NCBI RefSeq assembly: GCF_014168815.1
Contig: NZ_AP021972.1
Location: 2,294,001-2,358,000 of the forward strand
DNA: 64,000 bases
Direction of reading: 5' to 3'
Source: Klebsiella sp. WP3-W18-ESBL-02
Lineage (GTDB): Bacteria > Pseudomonadota > Gammaproteobacteria > Enterobacterales > Enterobacteriaceae
The notes under the pieces are model-generated. The model was not told where the DNA came from. It searched no databases and saw only the letters and a list, made by a program, of their open reading frames with translations. A program made the translations under genes and the position numbers. Below are positions 27,001-35,543 of the stretch, piece by piece; position 1 is the first letter of the stretch; the number at the start of each line of letters is the position of its first letter.

Positions 27001-27582
27001 TTCCTGCGGTAACAGGCTGCGAATCGTATCGTCGGCCAACGGCACGATCTTGTTGATCTCGTGTGAGGTGCGGAAACCATCAAAGAAGTGAATAAACGGT
27101 ACGCGGCTTTTCAGCGTAGCGATATGGGCAATCAGCGCAAAGTCCTGCGCTTCCTGCACGCTGCTGGCGCACAGCATCGCACAGCCGGTCTGGCGTACGG
27201 CCATGACATCAGAATGGTCGCCAAAAATCGACAGCGCGTGGGTGGCGACGGTACGTGCTGCAACGTGCAACACAAAAGGCGTCAGCTGTCCGGCGAGCTT
27301 ATACAGCGTGGGGATCATCAGCAGGAGGCCCTGCGATGAGGTAAAGGACGTTGACAGGGCACCCGTTTGTAGCGCCCCGTGTACGGCGGCAATCGCGCCT
27401 GCCTCCGACTGCATCTCGACCACGCGCGGCACGTCGCCCCAGACGTTCTTAAGCCCGTTGCCCGCCCAGGCGTCAGCCTGTTCAGCCATGGTTGAGCTTG
27501 GCGTGATCGGATAAATGGCGATGACTTCGCTGGTACGGAACGCCACCGAGGCGACCGCGCCATTACCATCAATTGTGATCAT
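24055..27582 (-). CDS. nifJ: Pyruvate:flavodoxin/ferredoxin oxidoreductase
   Basis: The 1175-residue single-chain enzyme oxidises pyruvate and CoA to acetyl-CoA and CO2, passing electrons to flavodoxin or ferredoxin. Domain order fits the family: N-terminal TPP-pyrimidine domain (ITIDGNGAVASVAFRTSEV), central domains, two ferredoxin-type 4Fe-4S sites (CTQCNHCVAACP near 686; CTGCNLCVEVCP near 743), an extra cluster motif CSGCGETPY near 820, and the TPP-binding GDGWAYDIGFGG near 964. In E. coli this is ydbK, linked to oxidative stress. No other nif genes are near, so a nitrogen-fixation role is not indicated. Confidence 0.96.
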   Translation of the reverse strand: MITIDGNGAVASVAFRTSEVIAIYPITPSSTMAEQADAWAGNGLKNVWGDVPRVVEMQSEAGAIAAVHGALQTGALSTSFTSSQGLLLMIPTLYKLAGQLTPFVLHVAARTVATHALSIFGDHSDVMAVRQTGCAMLCASSVQEAQDFALIAHIATLKSRVPFIHFFDGFRTSHEINKIVPLADDTIRSLLPQEDITAHRARALNPEHPVIRGTSANPDTYFQSREATNPWYNAVYDHVEQAMDDFADATGRRYKPFEYYGHPQAERVIVIMGSAIGTCEEVVDELLSRGEKVGVLKVRLYRPFSAAHLLQALPESVRSVAVLDRTKEPGAQAEPLYLDVMTALAEAFNQGERETLPRVIGGRYGLSSKEFGPDCVLSIFNELTAAKPKPRFTVGIYDDVTHLSLPQVENTLPSRARLEALFYGLGSDGSVSATKNNIKIIGNSTPWFAQGYFVYDSKKAGGLTVSHLRVSDEPIRSAYLVAQADFVGCHQLQFIDKYQMAERLKPGGIFLLNTPYSADEVWARLPQEVQAVLNQKQARFYVINAAKIARECGLAARINTVMQMAFFHLTQILPGDSALMELQNAIAKSYSSKGQDLVERNWQALALARESLFEVPLQQVNASSPNRPPVVSDAAPDFVKTVTAAMLAGLGDALPVSALPPDGTWPVGTTRWEKRNIAEEIPIWKEDLCTQCNHCVAACPHSAIRAKVVSPEAMDNAPASLHSLDVKSRDMRGQKYVLQVAPEDCTGCNLCVEVCPAKDRQNPDIKAINMMSRLEHVEEEKVNYDFFLELPEIDRSKLERIDIRTSQLITPLFEYSGACSGCGETPYIKLLTQLYGDRMLIANATGCSSIYGGNLPSTPYTTDANGRGPAWANSLFEDNAEFGLGFRLTVDQHRQRVMRLLDGFAEHIPAELNDALHADATPEVRREQVAALRSALSGVEGAEELLTDADALVEKSIWLIGGDGWAYDIGFGGLDHVMSLTENVNILVLDTQCYSNTGGQASKATPLGAVTKFGEHGKRKARKDLGVSMMMYGHVYVAQISLGAQLNQTVKAIQEAESYPGPSIIIAYSPCEEHGYDLALSHDQMRQLTATGFWPLFRFDPRRADEGKIPLALDSRPPSDALAETLMNEQRFRRLNSQQPEVAEQLWKDAAEDLQKRYDFLAMMAGKAEKPAPQE

Positions 27583-27890
27583 GGATTATGACACCTTACA
27601 TTGCGCAAAAAAGTGGTCCGCGGGAGCGCCGCCAACCGGGAAATTGTTCGTCATTGACACATCGCTCTTGAGGATGATGTTAAGGAAAGTCTAGCAAACC
27701 TCGGGCTGAATCATTTTTGCTTTTGTGTCCTAAGGGGGCGTCGATATCAATGAGGCGAATGATTTTCGCCACAAAATTGCCAGAAAATGTTTCTACAGCG
27801 CATAAATGCGCACTTCGTCTCTCGACGGAGCGGCTCGCGCTGCCTATGATGCTTAGGTTTGTTCTTATTTTTGCAATACGGAGAGAAGAG
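27583..27890. other. Divergent nifJ/ydbJ intergenic region
   Basis: About 300 bases without a gene. It carries the promoters of the divergent nifJ and ydbJ genes; the ydbJ ribosome site GGAG is at about 27880. No further element was recognised. Confidence 0.5.
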
Positions 27891-28157
27891 ATGCGAGCTG
27901 CGTTTTTAGTGGGGTGTGCGGCGCTATTATTATCTGCGTGCAGCAGTGAGCCCGTTCAGCAGGCGACTGCCGCACACGTTACGCCGGGAATCAGAGCGGC
28001 GATGTCCAGCACTGGTGAAGCCAACTGCGCGATGATTGGCGGCTCACTTTCTGCCGCGCGCCAGCTGGACGGCTCCAGTATCGGTATGTGCGCGCTGCCA
28101 AACGGCAAACGCTGCAGCGAACAGTCGCTTGCCGTTGGCACCTGCGGTAATTACTAA
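27891..28157 (+). CDS. ydbJ: YdbJ-like DUF333 lipoprotein
   Basis: The 88-residue protein has a lipoprotein signal (LVGCAALLLSACSS; lipobox LSAC, Cys near residue 18). The C-terminal part is the DUF333 motif (ANCAMIGGSLSAARQLDGSSIGMCALPNGKRC) with four conserved cysteines, suggesting two disulfides in the periplasm. Function unknown. ATG 27891 is chosen for the GGAGAG site and the signal peptide; an in-frame upstream extension would destroy both. It is convergent with hslJ, whose stop is only 3 bases away, as in E. coli. Confidence 0.88.
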   Translation: MRAAFLVGCAALLLSACSSEPVQQATAAHVTPGIRAAMSSTGEANCAMIGGSLSAARQLDGSSIGMCALPNGKRCSEQSLAVGTCGNY

Positions 28158-28160
28158 GCG

Positions 28161-28601
28161 TTAATGCACTAAATCGGCCAGGCGATAAATCAGCGTCTGG
28201 TCTGCCGTGGCGAGGGTCAGCTGCTGCTCGGTTAAATCAACCTGCGCGCCCTGGCGCAACATGGTGCTCAGCGTTCCGTCCAGCGAATTAAGCTGTGGGT
28301 CGCTGCACAGTTTTCGGGTCATCGCCAGATCGGTGGCCTTCAGCTCGCCTTTATGTAACGTCGCGGTGCCGGAAAAACCGTTGCACATACTGCCTGAAAT
28401 ATAAATCCGCTCCAGAATCGGCTGTCTTTCGCCAAAGCTCAGCTCGAGTGGAGCGCTATGGCTGCTGACCGCCTTACCGTTCACGCTTTCTAACACAAAG
28501 CGATGATGCGCAAGGCTCTCGCCGTTGGTCGACATTTTGCTGTTGTAAACGCAGCCTGAGAGAAGGGCGGCCGCCGCCAGCAGGAAAAACAGGTTCTTCA
28601 T
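28161..28601 (-). CDS. hslJ: Heat-shock lipoprotein HslJ (META domain)
   Basis: This 146-residue outer-membrane lipoprotein has lipobox LLSGC near residue 16 and one META/HslJ domain with HHRFVLESVNGKAV, ISGSMCNGFSGTATL and the LTLATADQTLIYRLADL end. E. coli HslJ is heat-inducible and contributes to novobiocin resistance. It lies between ydbJ (convergent) and ldhA (same strand), as in E. coli. Confidence 0.92.
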   Translation of the reverse strand: MKNLFFLLAAAALLSGCVYNSKMSTNGESLAHHRFVLESVNGKAVSSHSAPLELSFGERQPILERIYISGSMCNGFSGTATLHKGELKATDLAMTRKLCSDPQLNSLDGTLSTMLRQGAQVDLTEQQLTLATADQTLIYRLADLVH

Positions 28602-28686
28602 GGCACAGTACTTCTTCTGAATTATTGGTTTGGTGAATATATTGAAGTCTAACTTTAACGCGGGGCGTGTCTGTGGGGCTTATCCG

Positions 28687-28718
28687 AAAATGCTCCCCGG
28701 CCGTTGTTGCCGGGGAGC
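28687..28718 (-). terminator. Terminator after ldhA
   Basis: A perfect 10-bp stem GCTCCCCGGC / GCCGGGGAGC with a 7-base loop; on the minus strand it is followed by ATTTTC. It sits 9 bases past the ldhA stop. Confidence 0.8.
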
Positions 28719-28726
28719 GGTGGACA

Positions 28727-29716
28727 TCAGGCGATAGCGTTAGGGCAATCAGCGCCGGTGTCGATTTGCTGCAGGTTTTGCAGCGTGGTTTCTGAGATGC
28801 TGGTCAAGGCTTCCGCAGTCAGGAACGCCTGGTGGCCGGTAAACAGCACGTTGTGACAGGCGGAAAGACGACGGAATACGTCATCCTGAATCACGTCATT
28901 CGACTTATCTTCAAAGAACAGATCGCGTTCATTTTCATAGACGTCCATCCCCAGCGCGCCGATTTTCTGCGTTTTCAGGGCCTCAATCGCCGCCTGGGAG
29001 TCAATCAGGGCGCCACGACTGGTGTTAACAATCATCACGCCGTTCTTCATTTTCTCAAATGCGCTGGCGTTCAGCAGGTGGTAGTTCTCCGGCGTCAGCG
29101 GGCAGTGCAGTGAAATAATGTCCGACTCGGCAAACAGCGTCGGCAGGTCGACATACTCCACGCCCAGTTCAAGCGCGGCAGCGCTTGGATACGGGTCAAA
29201 GGCCAGCAGGCGCATGCCGAAACCTTTGAGAATACGCAGGGCGGCAACGCCGATCTTCCCGGTGCCGATCACGCCAGCGGTTTTACCGAACATGGTGAAA
29301 CCGGTCAGCCCTTCCAGTGAGAAGTTGGCATCGCGGGTGCGCTGATAGGCGCGGTGAATGCGGCGGTTCAGGGTCATCATCAGGCCGATAGCGTGTTCGG
29401 CAACGGCTTCCGGGTCATAGGCCGGCACGCGCACCACGCGCAGCCCCAGCTCTTTCGCCGCGTCGAGATCGACGTTGTTGAAGCCCGCGCAGCGCAGCGC
29501 AATGTACTTCACGCCGTTGGCTTTTAACTCTTCCAGCACCGGACGGCTACCGTCATCGTTAACGAAAATACACACCGCTTCACAGCCATGGGCCGTTTTG
29601 GCGGTTTTCTCCGTTAACAGGAAATCAAAAAACTCAAGCTCAAATCCATATGCCTGATTAACATTTTGCAGATACTTTTTATCGTACTGCTTTGTACTGT
29701 AAACGGCGATTTTCAT
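28727..29716 (-). CDS. ldhA: Fermentative D-lactate dehydrogenase
   Basis: The 329-residue cytoplasmic enzyme reduces pyruvate to D-lactate with NADH during fermentation. It has the NAD-binding loop VIGTGKIGVAALRIL (about 150-165), the catalytic Arg in NTSRGALID, and the catalytic His in FTGHQAFLT (about 296). The start is ATG 29716 (MKIAVYSTKQYDKKYL, as in E. coli) behind GGAG; a frame 15 codons longer exists but contains that ribosome site. Monocistronic, with its own terminator. Confidence 0.96.
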   Translation of the reverse strand: MKIAVYSTKQYDKKYLQNVNQAYGFELEFFDFLLTEKTAKTAHGCEAVCIFVNDDGSRPVLEELKANGVKYIALRCAGFNNVDLDAAKELGLRVVRVPAYDPEAVAEHAIGLMMTLNRRIHRAYQRTRDANFSLEGLTGFTMFGKTAGVIGTGKIGVAALRILKGFGMRLLAFDPYPSAAALELGVEYVDLPTLFAESDIISLHCPLTPENYHLLNASAFEKMKNGVMIVNTSRGALIDSQAAIEALKTQKIGALGMDVYENERDLFFEDKSNDVIQDDVFRRLSACHNVLFTGHQAFLTAEALTSISETTLQNLQQIDTGADCPNAIA

Positions 29717-30025
29717 GAGACTTTTCTCCAATGATTTTAGAGTCAAGTTAGCATAATTCAAAAAATCTTACAAAATATAAAAATGTTTTGAATGCTAAGG
29801 ATACGTAAAGATATACGCATGAGTATAGGTCGTTTAAATGGGGGCGCGTAGAGGTAATCTCAATCAGAATCAACTGAAATTCCTCACATTTTATTATGCA
29901 GCAGCTACGCTTAATCCATCACAGCGGTTTCACTATCTGGTCTGACATGACACAATATGCGCCTTTGGACCGCCCGCTGTGCGGCCAGGCATGACTGCTT
30001 TTTCAATCTGGATATGACTGCACCC
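29717..30025. other. Divergent ldhA/ydbH intergenic region
   Basis: About 300 bases holding the promoters of the divergent ldhA and ydbH genes. The first 120 bases next to ldhA are AT-rich. No specific operator was recognised. Confidence 0.45.
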
Positions 30026-32668
30026 ATGAAGGGTAAATATAAAGCCATCATTGCGCTACTCCTGCTTTTAGTACTGCTGCCGCTCACGCTGGTGATGACG
30101 TTGGGGTACTGGGTTCCTACGCTGGTGGGCATCTGGCTTCCGGCCGGAACGCGCATTGCCTTTAATGAAAGCCCGCGGCTGACCCGCTCGGCGCTACGCA
30201 TTCCCGATCTTCGCTATCTGGTAGGCGACTGCGAACTGGCGACGCTCAAAGAAGTGACCCTGTCACACCCAAGCCGCTGGCGACTGCACGCCGCGGCGGT
30301 CAACCTCAACTCACTCTGCTTTACTAAACTGCCGCAAAACGATGCCGTGCCCGGTGCGCCGCGCACGCTGGCGGAGTGGCAGTCAATGCTGCCCAACACC
30401 TGGCTGACGATTGATTCGCTCAGCATTTCGCCGTGGCAAAAATGGCAGGGCAAGCTAACGTCTTCGCTCACCCCGCAGCGCCAGGACATCGCGTATGAGG
30501 GCGAGCAGGTCGCACTGCGTGCCCGCCTGCACGGGCAGGCGCTGACGGTCAGCGAGTTTCGCGCTAGCCTGCTTGACGGGGAACCGCCGGTAAAGCTGCT
30601 GGGGGAATTTACGCTGCCGCTGGTGCCGGATAGCTTACCGATCAAAGGGCATCTCGAGTCGACGTTTCAGGTGCCTCAGGTGCCGTCTCCGGTTGACGCC
30701 GAGCTCAACTGGGACGGTAATCAAGGTCAACTGGTGATGATGGCCCGCGGTGAAGACGATCCGCTGGTCGATTTGCCGTGGACCTTAACCGAACAACGGC
30801 TCACCATCAGCGATGGCCGCTGGAACTGGCCTTATCAGGCCGGTATTCCGCTGAGCGGGCGCGTAGGCGTGAAGCTGGAAAACTGGCAGCAGGGGGTAGA
30901 TAAGACGCAGGTAAGCGGTCGTCTTAGCGTGCTCACCTCCGGCGATGCCGGCAAAGGCGTGGCGGTGTTGAACATGGGGCCCGGCGTGCTCAGTATGGAC
31001 AACAGCGACATGCCGCTTCAGCTGGTGGGGGAAGCCAAGCAGGGCGATCTGATTTTCTACGCCAAACTGCCCGCACATCTCAGCGGCCCGCTGATGACGC
31101 CGGTGCTGGCGTTCCAGCCCGGGGCACTGCTGCGTTCACGCGGGCGAGTGATTGATGCGCTCAATATTGACGACGTGCGCTGGCCGCTGGCGGGGGTGAA
31201 AATCTCCACTCAGGGGATTGATGGCCGCCTGCAGGCGATCCTTCGTGCCCACGAGCAGCAGACAGGGGATTTTGTGCTGCACCTTGATGGGCAGGCCGAC
31301 AACTTTATGCCGGATAAAGGCACCTGGCAGTGGCGCTACTGGGGCGACGGTCATTTCACTCCGATGCAGGCTCGGTGGGATGTGACCGGCACCGGAGAGT
31401 GGCGCGACAGCGCGATTGTCCTCAATACGTTATCGACCGGTTTTGATAAGCTCCAGTACGGCACCATGACTATTGATAAGCCGCGCCTGAAGCTGGAGCA
31501 GCCGATTCACTGGATCCGCAATGAACAGCATCCGTCCTTTACCGGCGCATTGGCGCTGGACGCCAGCGAAACCCGTTTTACCGGCGGCAGCGTACTGCCA
31601 GCCTCGGCGTTAACCTTCAGCGTGGAAGGGCGCGATCCCACATTCTTTCAGTTTAAAGGTGACCTCAAGGCGCAGGCTATCGGCCCGGTGCGCGTAACCG
31701 GGCGCTGGGACGGTGAGCGTCTGCGCGGCCAGGCGTGGTGGCCCAAGCAGTCGCTGACGGTATTCCAGCCGCTGGTGCCGCCGGACTGGAAAATGAAGCT
31801 ACGCGAAGGGTCGCTGTACGCACAGGTCGCCTTTTCCGCCGCCGCTGGCCAAGGCTTTGAAGCAGGCGGCCACGGCGTGCTGCGCAGCGGCAGCGCGTGG
31901 ATGCCGGATAACGAAATTAATGGCGTTGATTTTGTGCTGCCGTTCCGTCTGAAGTCGGGCGTCTGGCAGTTGGGGACGCGACGTCCGGTTTCGCTGCGTA
32001 TCGCCGAAATTGTTAACCAGGTGACCGCACGTAACGTGACCGCCGACCTTCAGGGCACCTGGCCGTGGAGCGAAGCATCGCCATTGCAGCTGAGCGACGT
32101 CAGCGTTGATGTGCTTGGCGGCAAGGTGACGATGCAGCAGCTGCGGTTGCCGCAGCATGATGCGGCGCTGCTGCGTTTACAGCATATTTCGACCAGTGAA
32201 CTGGTGAGCGCGGTTAACCCGAAACAGTTTGCAATGTCCGGAGCGGTCGATGGCGCGCTGCCGCTGTGGCTGAACGACAGTCAGTGGATTATTAAAGACG
32301 GCTGGCTGCATAACCCGGGCCCGATGACCCTCCGGCTTGATAAAGACACTGCCGATGCGGTTGCTGCGGACAACATCGCCGCTGGCGCCGCCATCAACTG
32401 GCTGCGCTACCTGGAAATCTCACGCTCGTGGACGCGCATTAACCTCGATAGTCTGGGACAGTTATCGCTTCAGGCCACGGTTACCGGTACCGGGGTGGTG
32501 GATGAAAAACGCAGTACGGTGCAGCTCAACTATACGCACCAGGAGAATGTTTTTGATTTGTGGCGAAGCCTGCGCTTTGGCGACAAACTTCAGTCATGGC
32601 TTGAGCAACACGCGACCCTTCCCGGGGTGCCGTGTCGTAGCGGCAAGGAATGTAAGGAGCAACAATGA
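30026..32668 (+). CDS. ydbH: AsmA-like intermembrane lipid-transport protein YdbH
   Basis: The 880-residue protein has one N-terminal membrane anchor (residues about 8-28: IIALLLLLVLLPLTLVMTLG) and a long periplasmic, beta-rich body. It is the third AsmA-like protein of enterobacteria beside TamB and YhdP; these form hydrophobic grooves that carry phospholipids to the outer membrane. E. coli work shows YdbH partners with lipoprotein YnbE and that YdbL modulates the pair; both follow here. ATG 30026 (MKGKYKA) fits the E. coli length of 879; ATG 30014 is an alternative. Its stop overlaps ynbE (ATGA). Confidence 0.93.
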   Translation: MKGKYKAIIALLLLLVLLPLTLVMTLGYWVPTLVGIWLPAGTRIAFNESPRLTRSALRIPDLRYLVGDCELATLKEVTLSHPSRWRLHAAAVNLNSLCFTKLPQNDAVPGAPRTLAEWQSMLPNTWLTIDSLSISPWQKWQGKLTSSLTPQRQDIAYEGEQVALRARLHGQALTVSEFRASLLDGEPPVKLLGEFTLPLVPDSLPIKGHLESTFQVPQVPSPVDAELNWDGNQGQLVMMARGEDDPLVDLPWTLTEQRLTISDGRWNWPYQAGIPLSGRVGVKLENWQQGVDKTQVSGRLSVLTSGDAGKGVAVLNMGPGVLSMDNSDMPLQLVGEAKQGDLIFYAKLPAHLSGPLMTPVLAFQPGALLRSRGRVIDALNIDDVRWPLAGVKISTQGIDGRLQAILRAHEQQTGDFVLHLDGQADNFMPDKGTWQWRYWGDGHFTPMQARWDVTGTGEWRDSAIVLNTLSTGFDKLQYGTMTIDKPRLKLEQPIHWIRNEQHPSFTGALALDASETRFTGGSVLPASALTFSVEGRDPTFFQFKGDLKAQAIGPVRVTGRWDGERLRGQAWWPKQSLTVFQPLVPPDWKMKLREGSLYAQVAFSAAAGQGFEAGGHGVLRSGSAWMPDNEINGVDFVLPFRLKSGVWQLGTRRPVSLRIAEIVNQVTARNVTADLQGTWPWSEASPLQLSDVSVDVLGGKVTMQQLRLPQHDAALLRLQHISTSELVSAVNPKQFAMSGAVDGALPLWLNDSQWIIKDGWLHNPGPMTLRLDKDTADAVAADNIAAGAAINWLRYLEISRSWTRINLDSLGQLSLQATVTGTGVVDEKRSTVQLNYTHQENVFDLWRSLRFGDKLQSWLEQHATLPGVPCRSGKECKEQQ

Positions 32669-32856
32669 AATTATCCATCGCCATGCTGGCCGTCGCGGCA
32701 ACGGCATTGCTATCGGGCTGTGTACCGCGTATAGAGGTGGCGGCGCCGAAAGAGCCGATTACCATCAATATGAACGTCAAGATTGAGCATGAAATCCGCA
32801 TCAAGGCCGATAAGGACGTTGAGGATCTGCTCAAATCGCGTAGCGATCTATTCTGA
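32665..32856 (+). CDS. ynbE: Outer-membrane lipoprotein YnbE
   Basis: The 63-residue lipoprotein has lipobox LLSGC (Cys near residue 19) and a short mature part (VPRIEVAAPKEPITINMNVKIEHEIRIKADKDVEDLLKSR) in the YnbE family. It stacks on the C-terminal end of YdbH to complete a bridge between the two membranes. The start overlaps the ydbH stop by ATGA, implying coupled translation, and AAGGAG lies just upstream. Confidence 0.92.
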   Translation: MKLSIAMLAVAATALLSGCVPRIEVAAPKEPITINMNVKIEHEIRIKADKDVEDLLKSRSDLF

Positions 32857-32861
32857 GGCCG

Positions 32862-33191
32862 GTGATGATAAGACAAATGCGTATAATCGCGGTTTTGCTG
32901 GGGGGCCTGATCGGCGCGCAGGCGATGGCATTAACGCTGTCGGACGCCCGCACACAGGGGCGGGTAGGCGAAACGCAGGGCGGCTATCTGGCGCCGATCG
33001 CGCAGGACAGTGAAACGCTGGCGCTGGTGAAAAAGATTAATCAGGCCCGTAGTGAGAGTTATCAGCAGCTTGCGCAAAGTCATAACCTGCCGCCGCAGGA
33101 CGTGGCGCGGCTCGCTGGAAAAAAACTGATTGAAAAAGCGCAGCCTGGGGAATATGTGCAGGGGATTAACGGTCAGTGGGTGCGCAAGTAA
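32862..33191 (+). CDS. ydbL: YdbL, periplasmic partner of YdbH-YnbE
   Basis: The 109-residue DUF1318 protein has a signal peptide (MRIIAVLLGGLIGAQAMA, within the first 24 residues) followed by LTLSDARTQGRVGETQGGYLAPI and the conserved LVKKINQARSESYQQLA and GEYVQGINGQWVRK. In E. coli it modulates YnbE multimer assembly on YdbH. It starts 5 bases after ynbE with GAGG upstream and is last in the operon. Beyond it, gene order jumps to the hinT block. Confidence 0.92.
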   Translation: MMIRQMRIIAVLLGGLIGAQAMALTLSDARTQGRVGETQGGYLAPIAQDSETLALVKKINQARSESYQQLAQSHNLPPQDVARLAGKKLIEKAQPGEYVQGINGQWVRK

Positions 33192-33225
33192 CATACTGGC
33201 AGGGATAAGAAAAAGTCTATTCCGG

Positions 33226-33255
33226 TTGAAAGAAGGGCTGTAACTCGCTCATAAT
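33226..33255 (+). promoter_or_regulatory. Sigma-70 promoter for hinT
   Basis: -35 TTGAAA (33226-33231) and -10 CATAAT (33250-33255), separated by 18 bases, about 70 bases before the hinT start. Confidence 0.6.
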
Positions 33256-33324
33256 CCTGGCATCTAACCTGTTTGTCGGCCACGCTTTTACCGACGGCAT
33301 AGGACAATAATAAAGGAATTCGTT

Positions 33325-33681
33325 ATGGCAGAAGAAACCATTTTCAGCAAAATTATTCGTCGGGAAATCCCGTCGGACATGGTGTATCAGGATGAACTGG
33401 TGACCGCTTTTCGTGATATCTCTCCGCAGGCCCCAACCCACATTCTGATTGTGCCAAATACGCTGATTGCCACCACTAATGACGTTAGCGCGGAGCATGA
33501 GCAAACGCTGGGGCGGATGGTCACGGTGGCGGCCAAAATTGCGCAGGATGAAGGGATTGCCGAAGATGGCTACCGCCTGATCATGAACTGCAACCGTCAC
33601 GGCGGCCAGGAAGTTTACCACATTCATATGCACCTGCTGGGCGGGCGCCCGCTGGGGCCGATGCTGGCACATAAAGGCTAA
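33325..33681 (+). CDS. hinT: HIT-family purine nucleoside phosphoramidase
   Basis: The 118-residue enzyme hydrolyses AMP-lysine and other nucleoside phosphoramidates. The histidine triad HIHMHLLGG (H-x-H-x-H) is near residues 99-107, with ILIVPN and NCNRHGGQEVYH upstream. It closely matches E. coli HinT. It is first in the block hinT-ycfL-lpoB-thiK-nagZ-ycfP, with ycfL starting 3 bases after its stop. Confidence 0.96.
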   Translation: MAEETIFSKIIRREIPSDMVYQDELVTAFRDISPQAPTHILIVPNTLIATTNDVSAEHEQTLGRMVTVAAKIAQDEGIAEDGYRLIMNCNRHGGQEVYHIHMHLLGGRPLGPMLAHKG

Positions 33682-33684
33682 CTT

Positions 33685-34059
33685 ATGAAATCGGCATGTC
33701 TGGTTCTTTTGCTGGCTACGGCGCTGCTATCCGGGTGTCATTCACGCCCGGAAATCGCCGTCGGTGAACAGCAGACGCTGGTGATGGAGTCCAACGTTCT
33801 GGCCGCCGGGATCAGCGCAGAACAGCCTGAACTGACGCTGTCGGACATTCAGGCCACCGCCAGTGCAAAGCTGTTCAATGAAAGGCGAGAGCCGGTCACC
33901 GTTCATTATCGTTTTTATTGGTATGACGCCAGAGGGCTGGAAATGCACCCGCTGGAGGCGCCGCGCAGCGTGACGATCCCCGCGATGGGCTCGGTCACCC
34001 TGTACGGGACGGCTAACGGTTTGGGGGCGCATAAAGCCCGACTGCATCTTTATCTCTGA
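33685..34059 (+). CDS. ycfL: YcfL, DUF1425 lipoprotein
   Basis: The 124-residue protein has a lipoprotein signal with lipobox LLSGC (near residue 18) and the DUF1425 segment SAKLFNERREPVTVHYRFYW. Function unknown; always found between hinT and lpoB in enterobacteria. The Ig-like beta pattern suggests a periplasmic partner of envelope enzymes, but that is inference. Confidence 0.9.
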   Translation: MKSACLVLLLATALLSGCHSRPEIAVGEQQTLVMESNVLAAGISAEQPELTLSDIQATASAKLFNERREPVTVHYRFYWYDARGLEMHPLEAPRSVTIPAMGSVTLYGTANGLGAHKARLHLYL

Positions 34060-34072
34060 GGGGTAAACAGGA

Positions 34073-34720
34073 ATGAGTAAATTGGGTCGCTATGCGTTGA
34101 TTGCTTCGCTGGCAATCGTGCTTGCCGGGTGTACGGTACGTCAACAGCCTGCACCGGTAGAGACGGCGAATCCGCAGCAGCCACAGCAGCCTGTTGAGCC
34201 GCAGCAGCCGGTGCCAACGGTACCGACGGTGCCGACGATTCCGCAGCAGCCGGGGCCGATTGAGCACGGCGGAGAAACGCCAGCGCAGCCTACGCCGCGT
34301 GTGCGTCATTACGACTGGAACGGCGCAACGCAGCCGCTGGTCGCAAAAATGCTGCAAACCGGCGGCGTTAACGCGGGCAGCATTCTGCTGGTCGATAGCG
34401 TCAACAACCGCACCAACGGTTCGCTGAACGCGGGCGAAGCCACCACCGCGCTGCGTAATGCGCTGGCGGGGAACGGCAAGTTCACGCTGGTCTCTGCGCA
34501 GCAGCTGGCGGTAGCGAAACAACAGCTGGGCCTGTCGCCGCAGGATAGCCTGGGTTCGCGCAGTAAAGCGATGGGGATTGCCCGCAACGTCGGCGCCCAG
34601 TATGTGCTGTATACCAACGCCACCGGCAACGTCAATGCGCCGACGCTGCAAATGCAGCTGATGCTGGTGCAAAGCGGTGAAATCGTCTGGTCAGGTAAGG
34701 GTGCGGTTGCGCAACAGTAA
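34073..34720 (+). CDS. lpoB: LpoB, outer-membrane activator of PBP1b
   Basis: The 215-residue lipoprotein has lipobox VLAGC (Cys near 20), a long proline/glutamine-rich linker (residues about 25-75 with PQQPQQPVEPQQPVPTVPTV), and a folded C-terminal domain. The linker reaches through the peptidoglycan so the domain can bind the UB2H domain of PBP1b and stimulate peptidoglycan synthesis. thiK begins inside the 3' end of this gene. Confidence 0.95.
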   Translation: MSKLGRYALIASLAIVLAGCTVRQQPAPVETANPQQPQQPVEPQQPVPTVPTVPTIPQQPGPIEHGGETPAQPTPRVRHYDWNGATQPLVAKMLQTGGVNAGSILLVDSVNNRTNGSLNAGEATTALRNALAGNGKFTLVSAQQLAVAKQQLGLSPQDSLGSRSKAMGIARNVGAQYVLYTNATGNVNAPTLQMQLMLVQSGEIVWSGKGAVAQQ

Positions 34721-35543
34721 GCTCTCGCGTGACGCGCTGTTGTCACGCGAATTTCCGCATTATCACGTCGTCGCCAGCCCTGAAACCTCAGGGCTGAGCG
34801 GCAGCAGCTGTATTCTGCAATGCGGCGAAAGGCGGCTGGTGCTACGCCAGCATCACGCGCCCGATGCGCCGGAAAGCGAATTCCTTCGCCAGTATCATGC
34901 GCTGCGTCAGCTACCGTCGACGCTGGCGCCAAAGCCTATCTTTTATACACCCGGCTGGATGGCGGTCGATTTTTTAGCCGGAGAGATCAAAAGCGTGCTC
35001 CCGGCGCCTCGACCGCTGGCCACTCTCCTGTATGATTTACACCAGCAGCGCCGATTCGGCTGGCGGCTCGCTTTGTTGCCGCTGCTTGAGCAGTACTGGC
35101 AGCAGTGTAGCCCGTCGCGACGAACCCCGCGCTGGCTTCGCTGTTTGCAGCGCCTGCGTCAGCAGGGGGAGCCGCGCCCGTTACGGCTGGCGCCGCTGCA
35201 TATGGATGTCCACGCGGGCAATATTGTGCACACGGTAGACGGTTTACGTCTGATCGACTGGGAATACGCCGGTGACGGTGATGTTGCCCTGGAGCTGGCG
35301 GCCGTGTGGACGAAGGACAATCAACAGCGTCTTCAGTTGGTGCAGGCCTACGCCATGCTGGCGAGAATACCGCCGGAACGGCTTTGGCGTCAGACAATGC
35401 GCTGGCGACCATGGGTACTGATGCTGATGGCGGGCTGGTTCGAGTGTCGCTGGCAGCGGACCGGTGACGAACAATTTATCACGCTGGCCAATAAAACCTG
35501 GCAGCAGCTTAAGAATGATAAGGAGGCCGTGTGGGGCCAGTAA
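34701..35543 (+). CDS. thiK: Thiamine kinase
   Basis: The 280-residue APH-fold kinase phosphorylates thiamine in salvage. Brenner-type catalytic motif PLHMDVHAGNIVHT and the Mg-binding Asp in LIDWEYAGDG are visible, as is the LLPLLEQYWQQ segment shared with E. coli ThiK. I choose GTG 34701 (residues R-L-R-N-S-K aligning to the E. coli N-terminus), which overlaps lpoB by 20 bases; an in-frame GTG at 34677 is less likely. The stop overlaps nagZ. Confidence 0.92.
   Translation: MRLRNSKLSRDALLSREFPHYHVVASPETSGLSGSSCILQCGERRLVLRQHHAPDAPESEFLRQYHALRQLPSTLAPKPIFYTPGWMAVDFLAGEIKSVLPAPRPLATLLYDLHQQRRFGWRLALLPLLEQYWQQCSPSRRTPRWLRCLQRLRQQGEPRPLRLAPLHMDVHAGNIVHTVDGLRLIDWEYAGDGDVALELAAVWTKDNQQRLQLVQAYAMLARIPPERLWRQTMRWRPWVLMLMAGWFECRWQRTGDEQFITLANKTWQQLKNDKEAVWGQ

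Noticed and set aside
24055..27582. nifJ as part of a nitrogen-fixation cluster
   Set aside because: No other nif genes occur in the window and the context ompN-micC-nifJ-ydbJ-hslJ equals that of E. coli ydbK.
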